A stretch of 64,000 nucleotides of DNA, taken from contig NZ_JBIZWA010000002.1 of assembly GCF_044769865.1 (NCBI RefSeq), positions 310,001-374,000 of the forward strand. The letters are read 5' to 3'. Below the pieces are notes generated by a model. The model was not told the origin of the DNA. It ran no database searches and worked only from the letters and a program-made list of their open reading frames with translations. Below, in pieces: positions 15,586-26,748 of this stretch. Position 1 is the first letter of the stretch, and each line of letters starts with the position of its first letter. The DNA comes from Homoserinimonas sp044769865. Lineage in GTDB: Bacteria > Actinomycetota > Actinomycetes > Actinomycetales > Microbacteriaceae. Position numbers and translations under genes: made by a program.

Positions 15586-16403
15586 TGGTGTCGGATTCGC
15601 GCGAGGGTGGCGCGGGTGAGCGTGAAGCGCGTCCCTCGCCTGAGAAGCCTTCGCAGCTCGAATCCAGCGAGTCGATGGGCGAACTGTTCCGGGCGAGCTT
15701 CGGGGAAGCGGCCCGTCGTGCAGGCATCGGGGCGGTTGCACCGGGGGAGGTACCGACAGCCACCTCGCTCCTTCGTGCCGTGGGCGGCATCCGCGGCCTG
15801 GTCGAAGCGATCCTGCCCGGGCTCGGCTTCCTCTTCGTCTACACCGTCACGGGAGACCTGGTTCCCTCGGTGCTCGCTCCCTTGGCCGTGTCGCTCGTCT
15901 TCGTCGCCGTCCGTGCCATCACTCGCTCGGCCGTGACCCCGGCACTTGCCGGGCTTGTGGGCATCGGCATCTCAGCGGCCCTTGCGCTGCTGACGGGCCG
16001 TGCGGAAGACAACTTCCTGCCAGGGCTCATCGTCAACGTCGTCTCGGCCGTCGTGCTGCTCGTCTCGTTGGCGGTCCGCTGGCCGCTCATCGGGGTCATC
16101 GTCGGTCTGCTGAGCAACGAGCACACCGAGTGGCGGGAGCACTGTGCGAAGCGGCGTGTGCTGACCGTGGCCACATGGCTCTGGGTCGGACTCTTCGCGG
16201 GCAGGCTCCTTGTGCAGGCGCCTCTCTACATGACGGGGCAGACCGAGCTCCTCGCGGCCGCCAAGCTGATTATGGGCCTTCCCCTCTACGCGGCCATGCT
16301 GTGGGTGACCTGGCTGCTGGTGCGCTCTGTCTACGCATCCGATGCCAGCCGGTTCGACGGCGCCACCGCACCGGCACCCGACCGCCCAGGCGAGGCCGAT
16401 TAG
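15585..16403 (+). CDS. DUF3159 integral membrane protein
   Basis: This 272-residue protein has a hydrophilic N-terminal ~60 residues followed by about six hydrophobic helices (from GLGFLFVYTVTGDLVPSVLA onward). The family block is SNEHTEWREHCAKRRVLTVATW. The GTG start shares a base with the upstream TAG, and another GTG follows immediately. It is the third gene of the dut cluster. Function is unknown; it is presumably in the cytoplasmic membrane. Confidence 0.9.
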   Translation: MVSDSREGGAGEREARPSPEKPSQLESSESMGELFRASFGEAARRAGIGAVAPGEVPTATSLLRAVGGIRGLVEAILPGLGFLFVYTVTGDLVPSVLAPLAVSLVFVAVRAITRSAVTPALAGLVGIGISAALALLTGRAEDNFLPGLIVNVVSAVVLLVSLAVRWPLIGVIVGLLSNEHTEWREHCAKRRVLTVATWLWVGLFAGRLLVQAPLYMTGQTELLAAAKLIMGLPLYAAMLWVTWLLVRSVYASDASRFDGATAPAPDRPGEAD

Positions 16404-16442
16404 CGCGCGTCGCTCTGGGGCCGCGCGAGTCACGCATGGTAT

Positions 16443-16466
16443 ATTTATCTCGATATCAAGATAAAT
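16443..16466. promoter_or_regulatory. 24-bp near-perfect palindrome upstream of aconitase
   Basis: ATTTATCT and AGATAAAT (16443-16450, 16459-16466) flank CGATATCA, whose core GATATC is itself palindromic. Only one base pair breaks full symmetry. AT content is far above the surroundings. The form fits a homodimeric MarR- or TetR-type repressor operator. It lies 142 bp before the acn ATG. Confidence 0.6.
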
Positions 16467-16503
16467 TCTTCGGAGTTCCAACCTCGCTCAGCGGTAAGTC
16501 GAC

Positions 16504-16519
16504 TTAGGCTTGCCTTGCT
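16504..16519 (+). promoter_or_regulatory. Candidate DtxR/IdeR-like iron box upstream of aconitase
   Basis: TTAGGCTTGCCTTGCT resembles the left and centre of the actinobacterial iron-repressor consensus (TTAGGTTAGSCTAACCTAA), but the right half is poor. Iron control of an Fe-S aconitase would make sense. It remains a weak motif match. Confidence 0.3.
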
Positions 16520-16607
16520 GGTGGCGATCACTTTTCGTCACGAGGATTGGCTACGAGAGTGCGGCGTATGCGGCACGCCGACAGAGCTCAGCAAGGGAGT
16601 CGACGCC

Positions 16608-19442
<2,835 letters not shown>

Positions 19443-19451
19443 GCTCGCAAC

Positions 19452-21389
19452 ATGAGCCTTCTCGAGACCATTCACGGTCCTCGTGATCTCGACGGACTCT
19501 CTCCCGCCCAGCTCCAGCAGCTGGCGGGAGAGGTCCGTCGATTCCTTGTCACCGAGGTATCCAAGACCGGGGGCCACCTGGGACCGAACCTCGGCGTGGT
19601 TGAGCTGACCATCGCTCTTCACCGCGTGTTCGAGTCCCCGCGTGACCCGATCATCTTCGACACCGGTCACCAGTCCTATGTCCACAAGCTCCTCACGGGG
19701 CGGCAGGACTTCAGCATGCTGCGCCAGAAGGGTGGGCTCGCGGGCTACCCGCAGCGCTCAGAATCGGTGCACGACGTCGTCGAGAGCTCCCATGCCTCGA
19801 GCTCGCTGTCATGGGCCGACGGGGTCTCCCGTGCGTTCGAGATGTCGGGCCAGGATGATCGTCATGTGGCGGTCGTCGTCGGCGACGGCGCGCTCACGGG
19901 CGGCATGACGTGGGAAGCGCTGAACAACATCAGCGACGACAACACCCGCAACCTTGTCATCGTCGTCAACGACAATGGGCGCTCCTACGCCCCGACGATC
20001 GGTGGCATGGCCCGCTTCCTCAACGACGTTCGCACGCGCCGCACCTACCGCAATCTCCATCGCGGCAGCCGGCAACTGTTCAATCGACTCGGCTCTCCAG
20101 CCAGGGCTCTCTACCGCGGTGTCCGCGGCGGGTTGCACGGATTCCTCAGCCGCTTCACCAACAACGAGGCGCTCTACTCGAACCTCGACATCAAATACCT
20201 CGGGCCCATCGACGGCCATGACCTGCCGGCACTCGAACAGGCGCTTCGCCAGGCAAAGCAGTATGAGGCGCCCGTCATCGTGCACGTCATCACGCAGAAG
20301 GGGCGCGGATACGAACCCGCCCTCGCCGACGAGGCAGACCAGTTCCACGCGGTGGGACAGATCGATGCGGAGACGGGTGAACCCGTCGGCGCCGCCAGCT
20401 CCCCGTCGTGGACATCGGTCTTCGCCGATGAGGTCGTCGCGATCGCGGAGGAGAATCCTCGACTCGTCGGCATCACGGCGGCGATGCTTCGACCCGTCGG
20501 ACTCCACAAGATGGCCGCCCGCTTCCCCGAGCGCGTGCTGGATGTGGGAATCGCCGAACAGCACGCCGTCACCTCGGCAGCTGGCCTCGCCTTCGGTGGG
20601 CTGCATCCCGTCGTGGCCGTCTATGCGACCTTCATCAATCGAGCATTCGACCAAGTGCTCATGGATGTCGCCCTGCATAAGGCAGGGGTGACGTTTGTGC
20701 TCGATCGTGCCGGCGTCACTGGTCCCGATGGCCCGAGCCATCACGGCATGTGGGATCTCGCAATTCTCCAGGTGGTGCCCGGAATCCGTCTGAGCGCTCC
20801 GCGCGACGCGACTCGTCTGCGTGAGCAGCTGCGTGAGGCCGTCGCGATCGAGGACGCTCCCACCGTGCTCCGCTTCTCAAAGGGAAGCGTGGGCGCTGAG
20901 GTCGAGGCCGTCAGGCGCACCGCAGACGGGGTCGACGTGCTGGCTGAGGCAACGCAGCAGGACGTGCTCATCATGACGGTCGGACCCATGGCGGAGATTG
21001 GCCTCGATGTGGCGGCTCGGCTGGAGCACCAGGGCATCGGCGCGACCGTCGTGGATCCGCGCTGGGTCGTGCCGATCCCACGCAGCATCATCGATATGGC
21101 CGCTGCGCATCGCATCGTCATCTCGATTGAGGACGGCGTGCGAGTCGCGGGCGTCGGCACGCGGCTGCGGCAGGACATGCGCGCCGCGGGTGTCGACACC
21201 GCGGTGACGGAACTCGGACTTCCCGATGAGTTCCTCGACCACGCCACGCGCGCCGAGATCCTCGAGCAGGTCGGGCTCACGCCCCAGCAGATCGCGCGTG
21301 ACGTCGTCGCGCAGGTGCTGGGCAGCAAGATCCCGGTCGCGCGCCAGGAGGCCCGGCGGTCCCAGGTCGACATCGACGCAGAGGCGTAA
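19452..21389 (+). CDS. dxs: 1-deoxy-D-xylulose-5-phosphate synthase
   Basis: This 645-residue thiamine-diphosphate transketolase-type enzyme makes DXP from pyruvate and glyceraldehyde-3-phosphate, the first step of MEP isoprenoid synthesis. Visible motifs are GHQSYVHKLLTGR and the ThDP motif GDGALTGGMTWEALNN with VVNDNGRSYAP. The transketolase pyrimidine domain has DVGIAEQHAVTSAAGLA and DRAGVTGPDGPSHHG. Length is normal. It follows acnA by 9 bp and is probably co-transcribed. A strong hairpin ends the unit at 21436-21465. Confidence 0.96.
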   Translation: MSLLETIHGPRDLDGLSPAQLQQLAGEVRRFLVTEVSKTGGHLGPNLGVVELTIALHRVFESPRDPIIFDTGHQSYVHKLLTGRQDFSMLRQKGGLAGYPQRSESVHDVVESSHASSSLSWADGVSRAFEMSGQDDRHVAVVVGDGALTGGMTWEALNNISDDNTRNLVIVVNDNGRSYAPTIGGMARFLNDVRTRRTYRNLHRGSRQLFNRLGSPARALYRGVRGGLHGFLSRFTNNEALYSNLDIKYLGPIDGHDLPALEQALRQAKQYEAPVIVHVITQKGRGYEPALADEADQFHAVGQIDAETGEPVGAASSPSWTSVFADEVVAIAEENPRLVGITAAMLRPVGLHKMAARFPERVLDVGIAEQHAVTSAAGLAFGGLHPVVAVYATFINRAFDQVLMDVALHKAGVTFVLDRAGVTGPDGPSHHGMWDLAILQVVPGIRLSAPRDATRLREQLREAVAIEDAPTVLRFSKGSVGAEVEAVRRTADGVDVLAEATQQDVLIMTVGPMAEIGLDVAARLEHQGIGATVVDPRWVVPIPRSIIDMAAAHRIVISIEDGVRVAGVGTRLRQDMRAAGVDTAVTELGLPDEFLDHATRAEILEQVGLTPQQIARDVVAQVLGSKIPVARQEARRSQVDIDAEA

Positions 21390-21435
21390 GCGACCCACTC
21401 GGAGCGGAACGACCTGCGCTGGAGTGTGAACGACT

Positions 21436-21465
21436 GAGGGCCCGGAGCAGATGCTCCGGGCCCTC
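21436..21465. terminator. Strong hairpin between convergent dxs and fadB
   Basis: Perfect 13-bp arms (21436-21448, 21453-21465) with a 4-nt loop AGAT, followed by CGCCTGTCTGTCT. It sits between two converging genes and can serve both. Confidence 0.85.
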
Positions 21466-21481
21466 GCCTGTCTGTCTCGCG

Positions 21482-23614
21482 TCAGCGCGCTGAGTCGATC
21501 CCCCTGATGGCGGGGGAGTGGAAGGTACCTCCGAAGACTCGCTCGGACGCTCCAACCCGGTCGAGATAGGGCGTCGCACCACCCATCTGGAACGGCCAGC
21601 CGGCCCCGAGCAGCATGCAGAGGTCGATGTCCTCCGCCGCGGCCACGACGCCGTCGTCCAGCATCCGCTTGATCTCGTCAGCCAGACCGTCTTCGAGTCG
21701 GCGAAGGATCTCCTCGCGCGTCATGGGCGTGGAACCGCCAGACACGATCTTGACCGCCTGCTTGTCGAAGCCCTTGATCTTGCCCTTGTTGTCACGATCG
21801 AAGATGCGACCGTGCTCGGCAAGTCGGTGCAGGTTCGTGCTCTCGAAGAAGCGCTCGGGGAAGGCAGCGTGGTGAGTGTCCAGAACGTGTGCGCCGACCT
21901 TCAGCCCCACCAGCTCGAGCAGCTCGAAGGGCGACATCGGCAGACCGAGCGGGGCCGCTGCCGTGTTGACCACCTCGAAGGGTGTGCCCGTGTCCACCGC
22001 ATGCATCGCCTCGCCGAGGAGCTTGGCGAGCACGCGGTTCACGACGAACCCGGGAGTGTCCGCCGTGATGACTGCGGTCTTGTAGAGCTTCGCGGCGGTG
22101 ACCATCGCCGTGCTCAGGGTCGCGTCATCCGTGTGGGGGGTCTTCACTACCTCGATGAGCGGCATGACCGCAACCGGGTTGAAGAAGTGGAAGCCGACCA
22201 CGCGCTCAGGGTGCGCCAGCTTGGCACCGATCTGCTCGACAGAGAGCGAGGAGGTGTTGGTCGCGAGGACGGCCGTGTCGGAGACGTGCTTCTCGATCTC
22301 AGCGAAGACGTCCTGCTTGGCCTCGAGGTTCTCGAAGATCGCCTCGATGACCCAGTCGGCGTCCGCGAAGTCCGCCTTGTTCGTCGTGCCCGTCACGAGC
22401 GCCTTCAGGCGGTTCGAGTCGTCGCGACTCAGCTTGCCCTTCGACTCGAGCTTCTCGATCTCACCGTGGATGTAGGCAAGACCCTTGTCGATCTGCTCCT
22501 GTGAGATGTCGGTGATCACGACCGGCACCTTCAGCCTGCGCACGAAGAGCAGCGCGAACTGCTGGGCCATGAGCCCGGCCCCAATCACGCCGATCTTCGT
22601 CACGGGCTTGGCAAGCGACTTGTCTGGAGCGCCCGCCGGCCGCTTGCCACGCTTCTGCACGAGGTTGAAGGAGTAGATGCTCGCGGCAAACTGGTCGCCA
22701 GCGATGAGCTCAGCGAGCTTCTCGTCCTCAGCAGCGAACCCGGTCGCGCGGTCGGTGTTTTTCGCCGCCTTGAGCAGCTCGAGCGCTGCGTAGGGCGACT
22801 TCGCAACCTTGCCGATGCGGCTCTCGAGCATCTTCTGCGCAATGCCGATCGCGACATCCCACTTGACGGCGCGCTCGATCTTGCCCGGCTCGTTGGAGCG
22901 CTTGACCTTCACAGAACCCGAGATGACGGCGTCCGCCCACCGGATCGACTCCTCGAGGAAGTTCGCGGGGTCGAAGATGACGTCGGCGATGCCCATGTCG
23001 AAGGCCTGCTGAGGCTTGAGCATGGTGTTGTTCTTCAGCGGGTTCTCGATCACGACCTTGAGCGCGTTCTCGATGCCGATGAGGTTCGGGAGGAGCCAAG
23101 CTCCGCCCCAACCGGGGATGATCCCAAGGAACACCTCGGGCAGCGCGATTCCGGCACCCGAACGGTCCACCGTGCGGTAGTCGGCATGGAGGGCGACCTC
23201 GAGGCCGCCACCAAGCGCGAGACCGTTGATGAAGGCGAACGACGGAACACCCATGTCGTGGAGCTTGCCGAGCGCCTGGTGACCGAGCTGGGCAAGCTTC
23301 TTGGCTGCGTCCTTGCTCGGGATCTCGCTGACCTTGCTGAGGTCCGCGCCGGCCGCGAGGATGTACTGCTTGCCAGTGATCGCGACACCCGCGATCTCGC
23401 CGCGAGAGGCCCTCGCGCGCAGCCCGTCGAGGACACCGTCGAGCTCGAGGAGTCCGCGCGGGCCGAAGGTGTTCGGCCGGTTGTGGTCTTTGCCGTTGTC
23501 GAGCGTGATGAGGGCGAGGACGCGGCCGCCGGAGATCGGGACGTCAGTCACATAGGAGTGAGTGACGACCTCGTCAGCGGAGAGCTCCGTGAGTTCATCG
23601 AACTGTGATGCCAT
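21482..23614 (-). CDS. fadB: Fatty acid oxidation complex alpha subunit (enoyl-CoA hydratase / 3-hydroxyacyl-CoA dehydrogenase)
   Basis: This 710-residue bifunctional beta-oxidation enzyme has an N-terminal crotonase domain (NGLALGGGLEVALHADYR, LPEVFLGIIPGWGG). A Rossmann 3-hydroxyacyl-CoA dehydrogenase domain begins near residue 330 (KIGVIGAGLMAQQFALLF), and its catalytic region is GFHFFNPVAVMPLIEVV. The ATG at 23614 is chosen: it shares one base with the stop of the upstream thiolase gene (TAATG) and follows GGGAGG. Longer upstream reading overlaps the thiolase. With the thiolase it forms a fadAB operon. Confidence 0.94.
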   Translation of the reverse strand: MASQFDELTELSADEVVTHSYVTDVPISGGRVLALITLDNGKDHNRPNTFGPRGLLELDGVLDGLRARASRGEIAGVAITGKQYILAAGADLSKVSEIPSKDAAKKLAQLGHQALGKLHDMGVPSFAFINGLALGGGLEVALHADYRTVDRSGAGIALPEVFLGIIPGWGGAWLLPNLIGIENALKVVIENPLKNNTMLKPQQAFDMGIADVIFDPANFLEESIRWADAVISGSVKVKRSNEPGKIERAVKWDVAIGIAQKMLESRIGKVAKSPYAALELLKAAKNTDRATGFAAEDEKLAELIAGDQFAASIYSFNLVQKRGKRPAGAPDKSLAKPVTKIGVIGAGLMAQQFALLFVRRLKVPVVITDISQEQIDKGLAYIHGEIEKLESKGKLSRDDSNRLKALVTGTTNKADFADADWVIEAIFENLEAKQDVFAEIEKHVSDTAVLATNTSSLSVEQIGAKLAHPERVVGFHFFNPVAVMPLIEVVKTPHTDDATLSTAMVTAAKLYKTAVITADTPGFVVNRVLAKLLGEAMHAVDTGTPFEVVNTAAAPLGLPMSPFELLELVGLKVGAHVLDTHHAAFPERFFESTNLHRLAEHGRIFDRDNKGKIKGFDKQAVKIVSGGSTPMTREEILRRLEDGLADEIKRMLDDGVVAAAEDIDLCMLLGAGWPFQMGGATPYLDRVGASERVFGGTFHSPAIRGIDSAR

Positions 23615-24813
23615 TACTTCTTCCTCCCAGTGAAGTGCGGGTTCTCCCAGATGACCGATCCGCCCTGTCCGAGGCCGACACACATCGCGGTCAGGCCATA
23701 TCGGACCTCGGGGTGCTCCTCGAACTGTCGCGCGAGCTGGATCATGAGTCGCACGCCGGACGATGCGAGCGGATGCCCAACGGCGATGGCACCGCCCCAC
23801 TTGTTCACGCGCGGGTCGTCGTCGGCGATGCCGTAGTGGTCGAGAAGGGAGAGCACCTGCACGGCGAATGCCTCGTTGAGCTCGAAGAGGCCGATGTCGT
23901 CGATTGTGAGTCCGGCCTTCTTGAGGGCCTTCTCTGTGGAGGGGATGGGGCCGATGCCCATGATCTCGGGCTCCACGCCAGCGAAGGCGTAGCTCACGAG
24001 TCGCATCTTGGGCGTCAGACCGAGTTCCTTGGCTGCGCGAGCGCTGGCCATCAGGCTGACGGTTGCGCCGTCATTGAGGCCTGAGGAGTTGCCCGCCGTG
24101 ACACGCCCGTGGGGGCGGAAGGGCGTCTTGAGGTTCGCGAGCCCCTCCATCGTCGTCTCGGGGCGCGGTGCCTCATCACGGGATGCGAGGCCCCAGCCTT
24201 CAGCCGTCTTGACAGCGATGGGAACGAGGTCCGGGTCGATCTTGCCTGCCGCAACTGCGGCGGCGAACTTCTGCTGGCTGCCGAGGGCGAAGCGGTCGGC
24301 GCGCTCCTTCGTGATCTCAGGGAAGCGGTCGTGGATCTTCTCGGCCGTGTTGCCCATGTTGAGCGCCTCGGCGTTGACGAGCTTCTCTGCGACGAAGCGA
24401 GGGTTGGGATCGACCCCCGAGCCCATCGGGTGGTGCCCCATGTGCTCGACACCGCCCGCGATCGCGAGGTCGTACGCGCCGAAGGCGATTCCACCCGCGA
24501 CGGTCGTGACGGAGGTCATTGCGCCCGCGCACATACGATCGATCGCGTACCCGGGCACGGTCTGGGGGAGACCCGCGAGGATCGCGGTGCTGCGACCGAG
24601 CGTCAGCCCCTGGTCACCGGTCTGGGTCGTGGCAGCGATCGCCACCTCGTCAATGCGGTCCTTCGGCACCGCGGGGTTCCGCTCGAGGAGGGCGATCATC
24701 GCCTTCACGACGAGATCGTCCGCGCGGGTGTTCCAGTACATACCCTTTTCGCCGGCTCGTCCGAACGGGGTCCTCACCCCGTCGATGAACACGACATCCT
24801 GCATTTCGGCCAC
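23614..24813 (-). CDS. fadA: Acetyl-CoA C-acyltransferase (3-ketoacyl-CoA thiolase)
   Basis: This 399-residue thiolase cleaves 3-ketoacyl-CoA to acetyl-CoA and a shortened acyl-CoA. The nucleophilic Cys is in DRMCAGAMTS, the other catalytic motifs are ELNEAFAVQ and GGAIAVGHPLASSG, and the second Cys is in MCVGLGQGG. The GTG at 24813 is preferred to the ATG three codons later because GGAGG lies 5 nt upstream. The stop overlaps the fadB start by one base. It is the first gene of the two-gene operon. Confidence 0.95.
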   Translation of the reverse strand: MAEMQDVVFIDGVRTPFGRAGEKGMYWNTRADDLVVKAMIALLERNPAVPKDRIDEVAIAATTQTGDQGLTLGRSTAILAGLPQTVPGYAIDRMCAGAMTSVTTVAGGIAFGAYDLAIAGGVEHMGHHPMGSGVDPNPRFVAEKLVNAEALNMGNTAEKIHDRFPEITKERADRFALGSQQKFAAAVAAGKIDPDLVPIAVKTAEGWGLASRDEAPRPETTMEGLANLKTPFRPHGRVTAGNSSGLNDGATVSLMASARAAKELGLTPKMRLVSYAFAGVEPEIMGIGPIPSTEKALKKAGLTIDDIGLFELNEAFAVQVLSLLDHYGIADDDPRVNKWGGAIAVGHPLASSGVRLMIQLARQFEEHPEVRYGLTAMCVGLGQGGSVIWENPHFTGRKK

Positions 24814-24886
24814 AACGCCTCCTTGATTTCAGATCTGGGTTGATCCTAGGCGCGGCGATTTTCGGCCCTCAATCGTTTGCACCTTC

Positions 24887-26119
24887 CTACGAAGCGGCGT
24901 TGTCGCGCTCCGAGGCAGACTGTGCAGCCTCTACAAAGGCTTGGTGGATGATCTGTACAGTAGCTTCAATCTGCCACCGCCTGGCGCCATGGGAGGCAAG
25001 GCTATCGGCGAGAGCTTCCGCACTCAGCGGCTCCGGGGGCGACCATGAGACGCGCCGAAGTGTGTCGGGGGTCAGGAGGTTCTCCACCGGGAGCTGCAGT
25101 TCCTCCGCAAGGTCGACGATGCGGGGCCGCACCAGCTTGAGCCGCTCGTCAGCATCGGGGTTGCGATCCGCCCAGGCCTTTGGGGGCGGGACGGAGTCTC
25201 CTCCGGGAACGCGCAGTGTCGGCAACTCCTCGCTCGCGAGGCCAGTCTCGATCGCTGCCCACCAGCGGGACAGTTCGGTGCGACTGGCGCGACCCACGAA
25301 CTCTTTGATACCGGCGAGTTCCTTCTTGCTGGAAGGAAGCGCCTTTGCAGCGGCGACGAGGCTCGAGTCGGGAACGAGCCTGCCCGGGGCGGTGTCGATC
25401 TCGCGGGCGTAGGCATCCCGCGCCTCCCACAGCGCCTTCGCGACCGCCAGATTGCGGCCGCCCCGGACCGAGTGCACGCCGGAAAGGCGACGCCAGCCCT
25501 CGCCGCGTGAACTCGGGCGGGCAGGACGCGTAAGCACATCGGCGAACTCCTGCGCTGCGATCTCGGTCTTGCCCTGCTCCTCCAGAAGGCTGGCGACGGC
25601 GTCGCGAAGGTCGGGAAGGAGCTCGACATCGAGGGCGGCGTAGAGCAGCCAGGACGCGGGGAGGGGCCTCGTCGACCAGTCCGCCGCCGAGTGCTCCTTG
25701 GCGAGGTGGATCCCGAGGAGCGTCTCGACCACGGTGCCAAGGCCGACTCTCGGGAGCCCGGCGAGACGTGCGCCCAGTTCCGTATCGAAGATGCGCTGAG
25801 GGACGAGTCCGACCTCCTTCAGGCAGTCGAGGTCCTGGCTCGCGGCATGGAAGACCCACTCGAGCTCCCGGATCGCCTCGTTCAACTCCGTCATGACACC
25901 GATCGCCGGCGGGTCGAAGAGGAAGGTACCCGCCCCCCGGCGGAAGACTTGGATGAGGTACGCACGCTGGGAATAGCGGTACCCGGATGCTCGCTCCGCG
26001 TCGACCGCGACCGGACCCTCACCCGCCGCGATCAGGGCGACCGCCTTGAGAAACTCGTCGCGCGTCTCGATGACCGAGTACGTCTTCGGTTCAGCCGCCT
26101 CGGGGGTGGCATCCGTCAT
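24887..26119 (-). CDS. RNase D-like 3'-5' exonuclease with HRDC domain
   Basis: This 410-residue DEDDy exonuclease has Exo I at VAVDAERASGYRYSQRAYL (Asp, Glu), Exo II at FHAASQDLDCL and Exo III at LLYAALDVELLPDL (Tyr, Asp). An HRDC-type helical domain follows (WEARDAYAREIDTAPGRLVP, LPSSKKELAGI), with a further C-terminal helical part. It probably trims stable RNA precursors. The ATG at 26119 follows GGGAGAA. Upstream in-frame codons to 26389 overlap the DUF3000 gene and are not used. The DUF3000 stop is 13 bp upstream, so the two are likely co-transcribed. Confidence 0.9.
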   Translation of the reverse strand: MTDATPEAAEPKTYSVIETRDEFLKAVALIAAGEGPVAVDAERASGYRYSQRAYLIQVFRRGAGTFLFDPPAIGVMTELNEAIRELEWVFHAASQDLDCLKEVGLVPQRIFDTELGARLAGLPRVGLGTVVETLLGIHLAKEHSAADWSTRPLPASWLLYAALDVELLPDLRDAVASLLEEQGKTEIAAQEFADVLTRPARPSSRGEGWRRLSGVHSVRGGRNLAVAKALWEARDAYAREIDTAPGRLVPDSSLVAAAKALPSSKKELAGIKEFVGRASRTELSRWWAAIETGLASEELPTLRVPGGDSVPPPKAWADRNPDADERLKLVRPRIVDLAEELQLPVENLLTPDTLRRVSWSPPEPLSAEALADSLASHGARRWQIEATVQIIHQAFVEAAQSASERDNAAS

Positions 26120-26132
26120 TGTGGTTCTCCCG

Positions 26133-26726
26133 TCATACGTCACGCGCCGCCCGGCGCGCTGAAAGAGACGCGACACCTTCGGCCGGCGGCAGGCCAGCGA
26201 GCATGCACAGCAATTCGCCCCAGCCTTCGACATGGCTCGAGACGTCAGAATCATCGGGCGTCCACGATGCACGCAGTTCGATCTGCGCTCCATCGCCTTG
26301 GTCCGCGAGCTCGCCGTAGCCCGTCGAGAGAATCTTTGTCGCGGTGCCGGACGGCTTCGAATATCGAGCGTCGCGCGTGTCGAGCGCATCGATCAGCCAC
26401 GACCACGCGACATCCGCCAGGAACGGGTCGACACCGATGTCGGTCTCGAGCGGCGCCTGCACAAAGCAGACCACCCGGAAGACCCCGCCCCACGCCTCGG
26501 GCGCATCAGGGTCGTGCAGCAGCACGAAGCGTCCCGTGCCGAGTTCGGAGTCCTCGTCATGCCGCGCCGGGGTCACGTCAGCCGAGAGGGCGAGCGAGTA
26601 CGGCGAGAGCGAGGAAGGGGAAGGGATGTCGCTGACGCTGAGCTCAGATCGGAACCTCGCCCGCCGAATTGAGTCCACGGCATCGCGGAAAGGAGCCGGG
26701 ATGGGACCCGCTTCATTGTTCGGCAC
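26133..26726 (-). CDS. DUF3000 family protein
   Basis: This 197-residue actinobacterial protein of unknown function is recognised from FVLLHDPDAPEAWGGVFRVVC, DIGVDPFLADVAWSWLIDAL and WTPDDSDVSSHVEGWGELLC. It is typically found upstream of the RNase D-like gene, as here. The GTG start at 26726 lies only 22 bp from the divergent hydrolase start, and no ribosome site is visible. Leaderless translation or a start further inside is possible. Confidence 0.88.
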   Translation of the reverse strand: MPNNEAGPIPAPFRDAVDSIRRARFRSELSVSDIPSPSSLSPYSLALSADVTPARHDEDSELGTGRFVLLHDPDAPEAWGGVFRVVCFVQAPLETDIGVDPFLADVAWSWLIDALDTRDARYSKPSGTATKILSTGYGELADQGDGAQIELRASWTPDDSDVSSHVEGWGELLCMLAGLPPAEGVASLSARRAARDV

Positions 26727-26748
26727 AAGTGAAGACTAAAGTTCAAGC

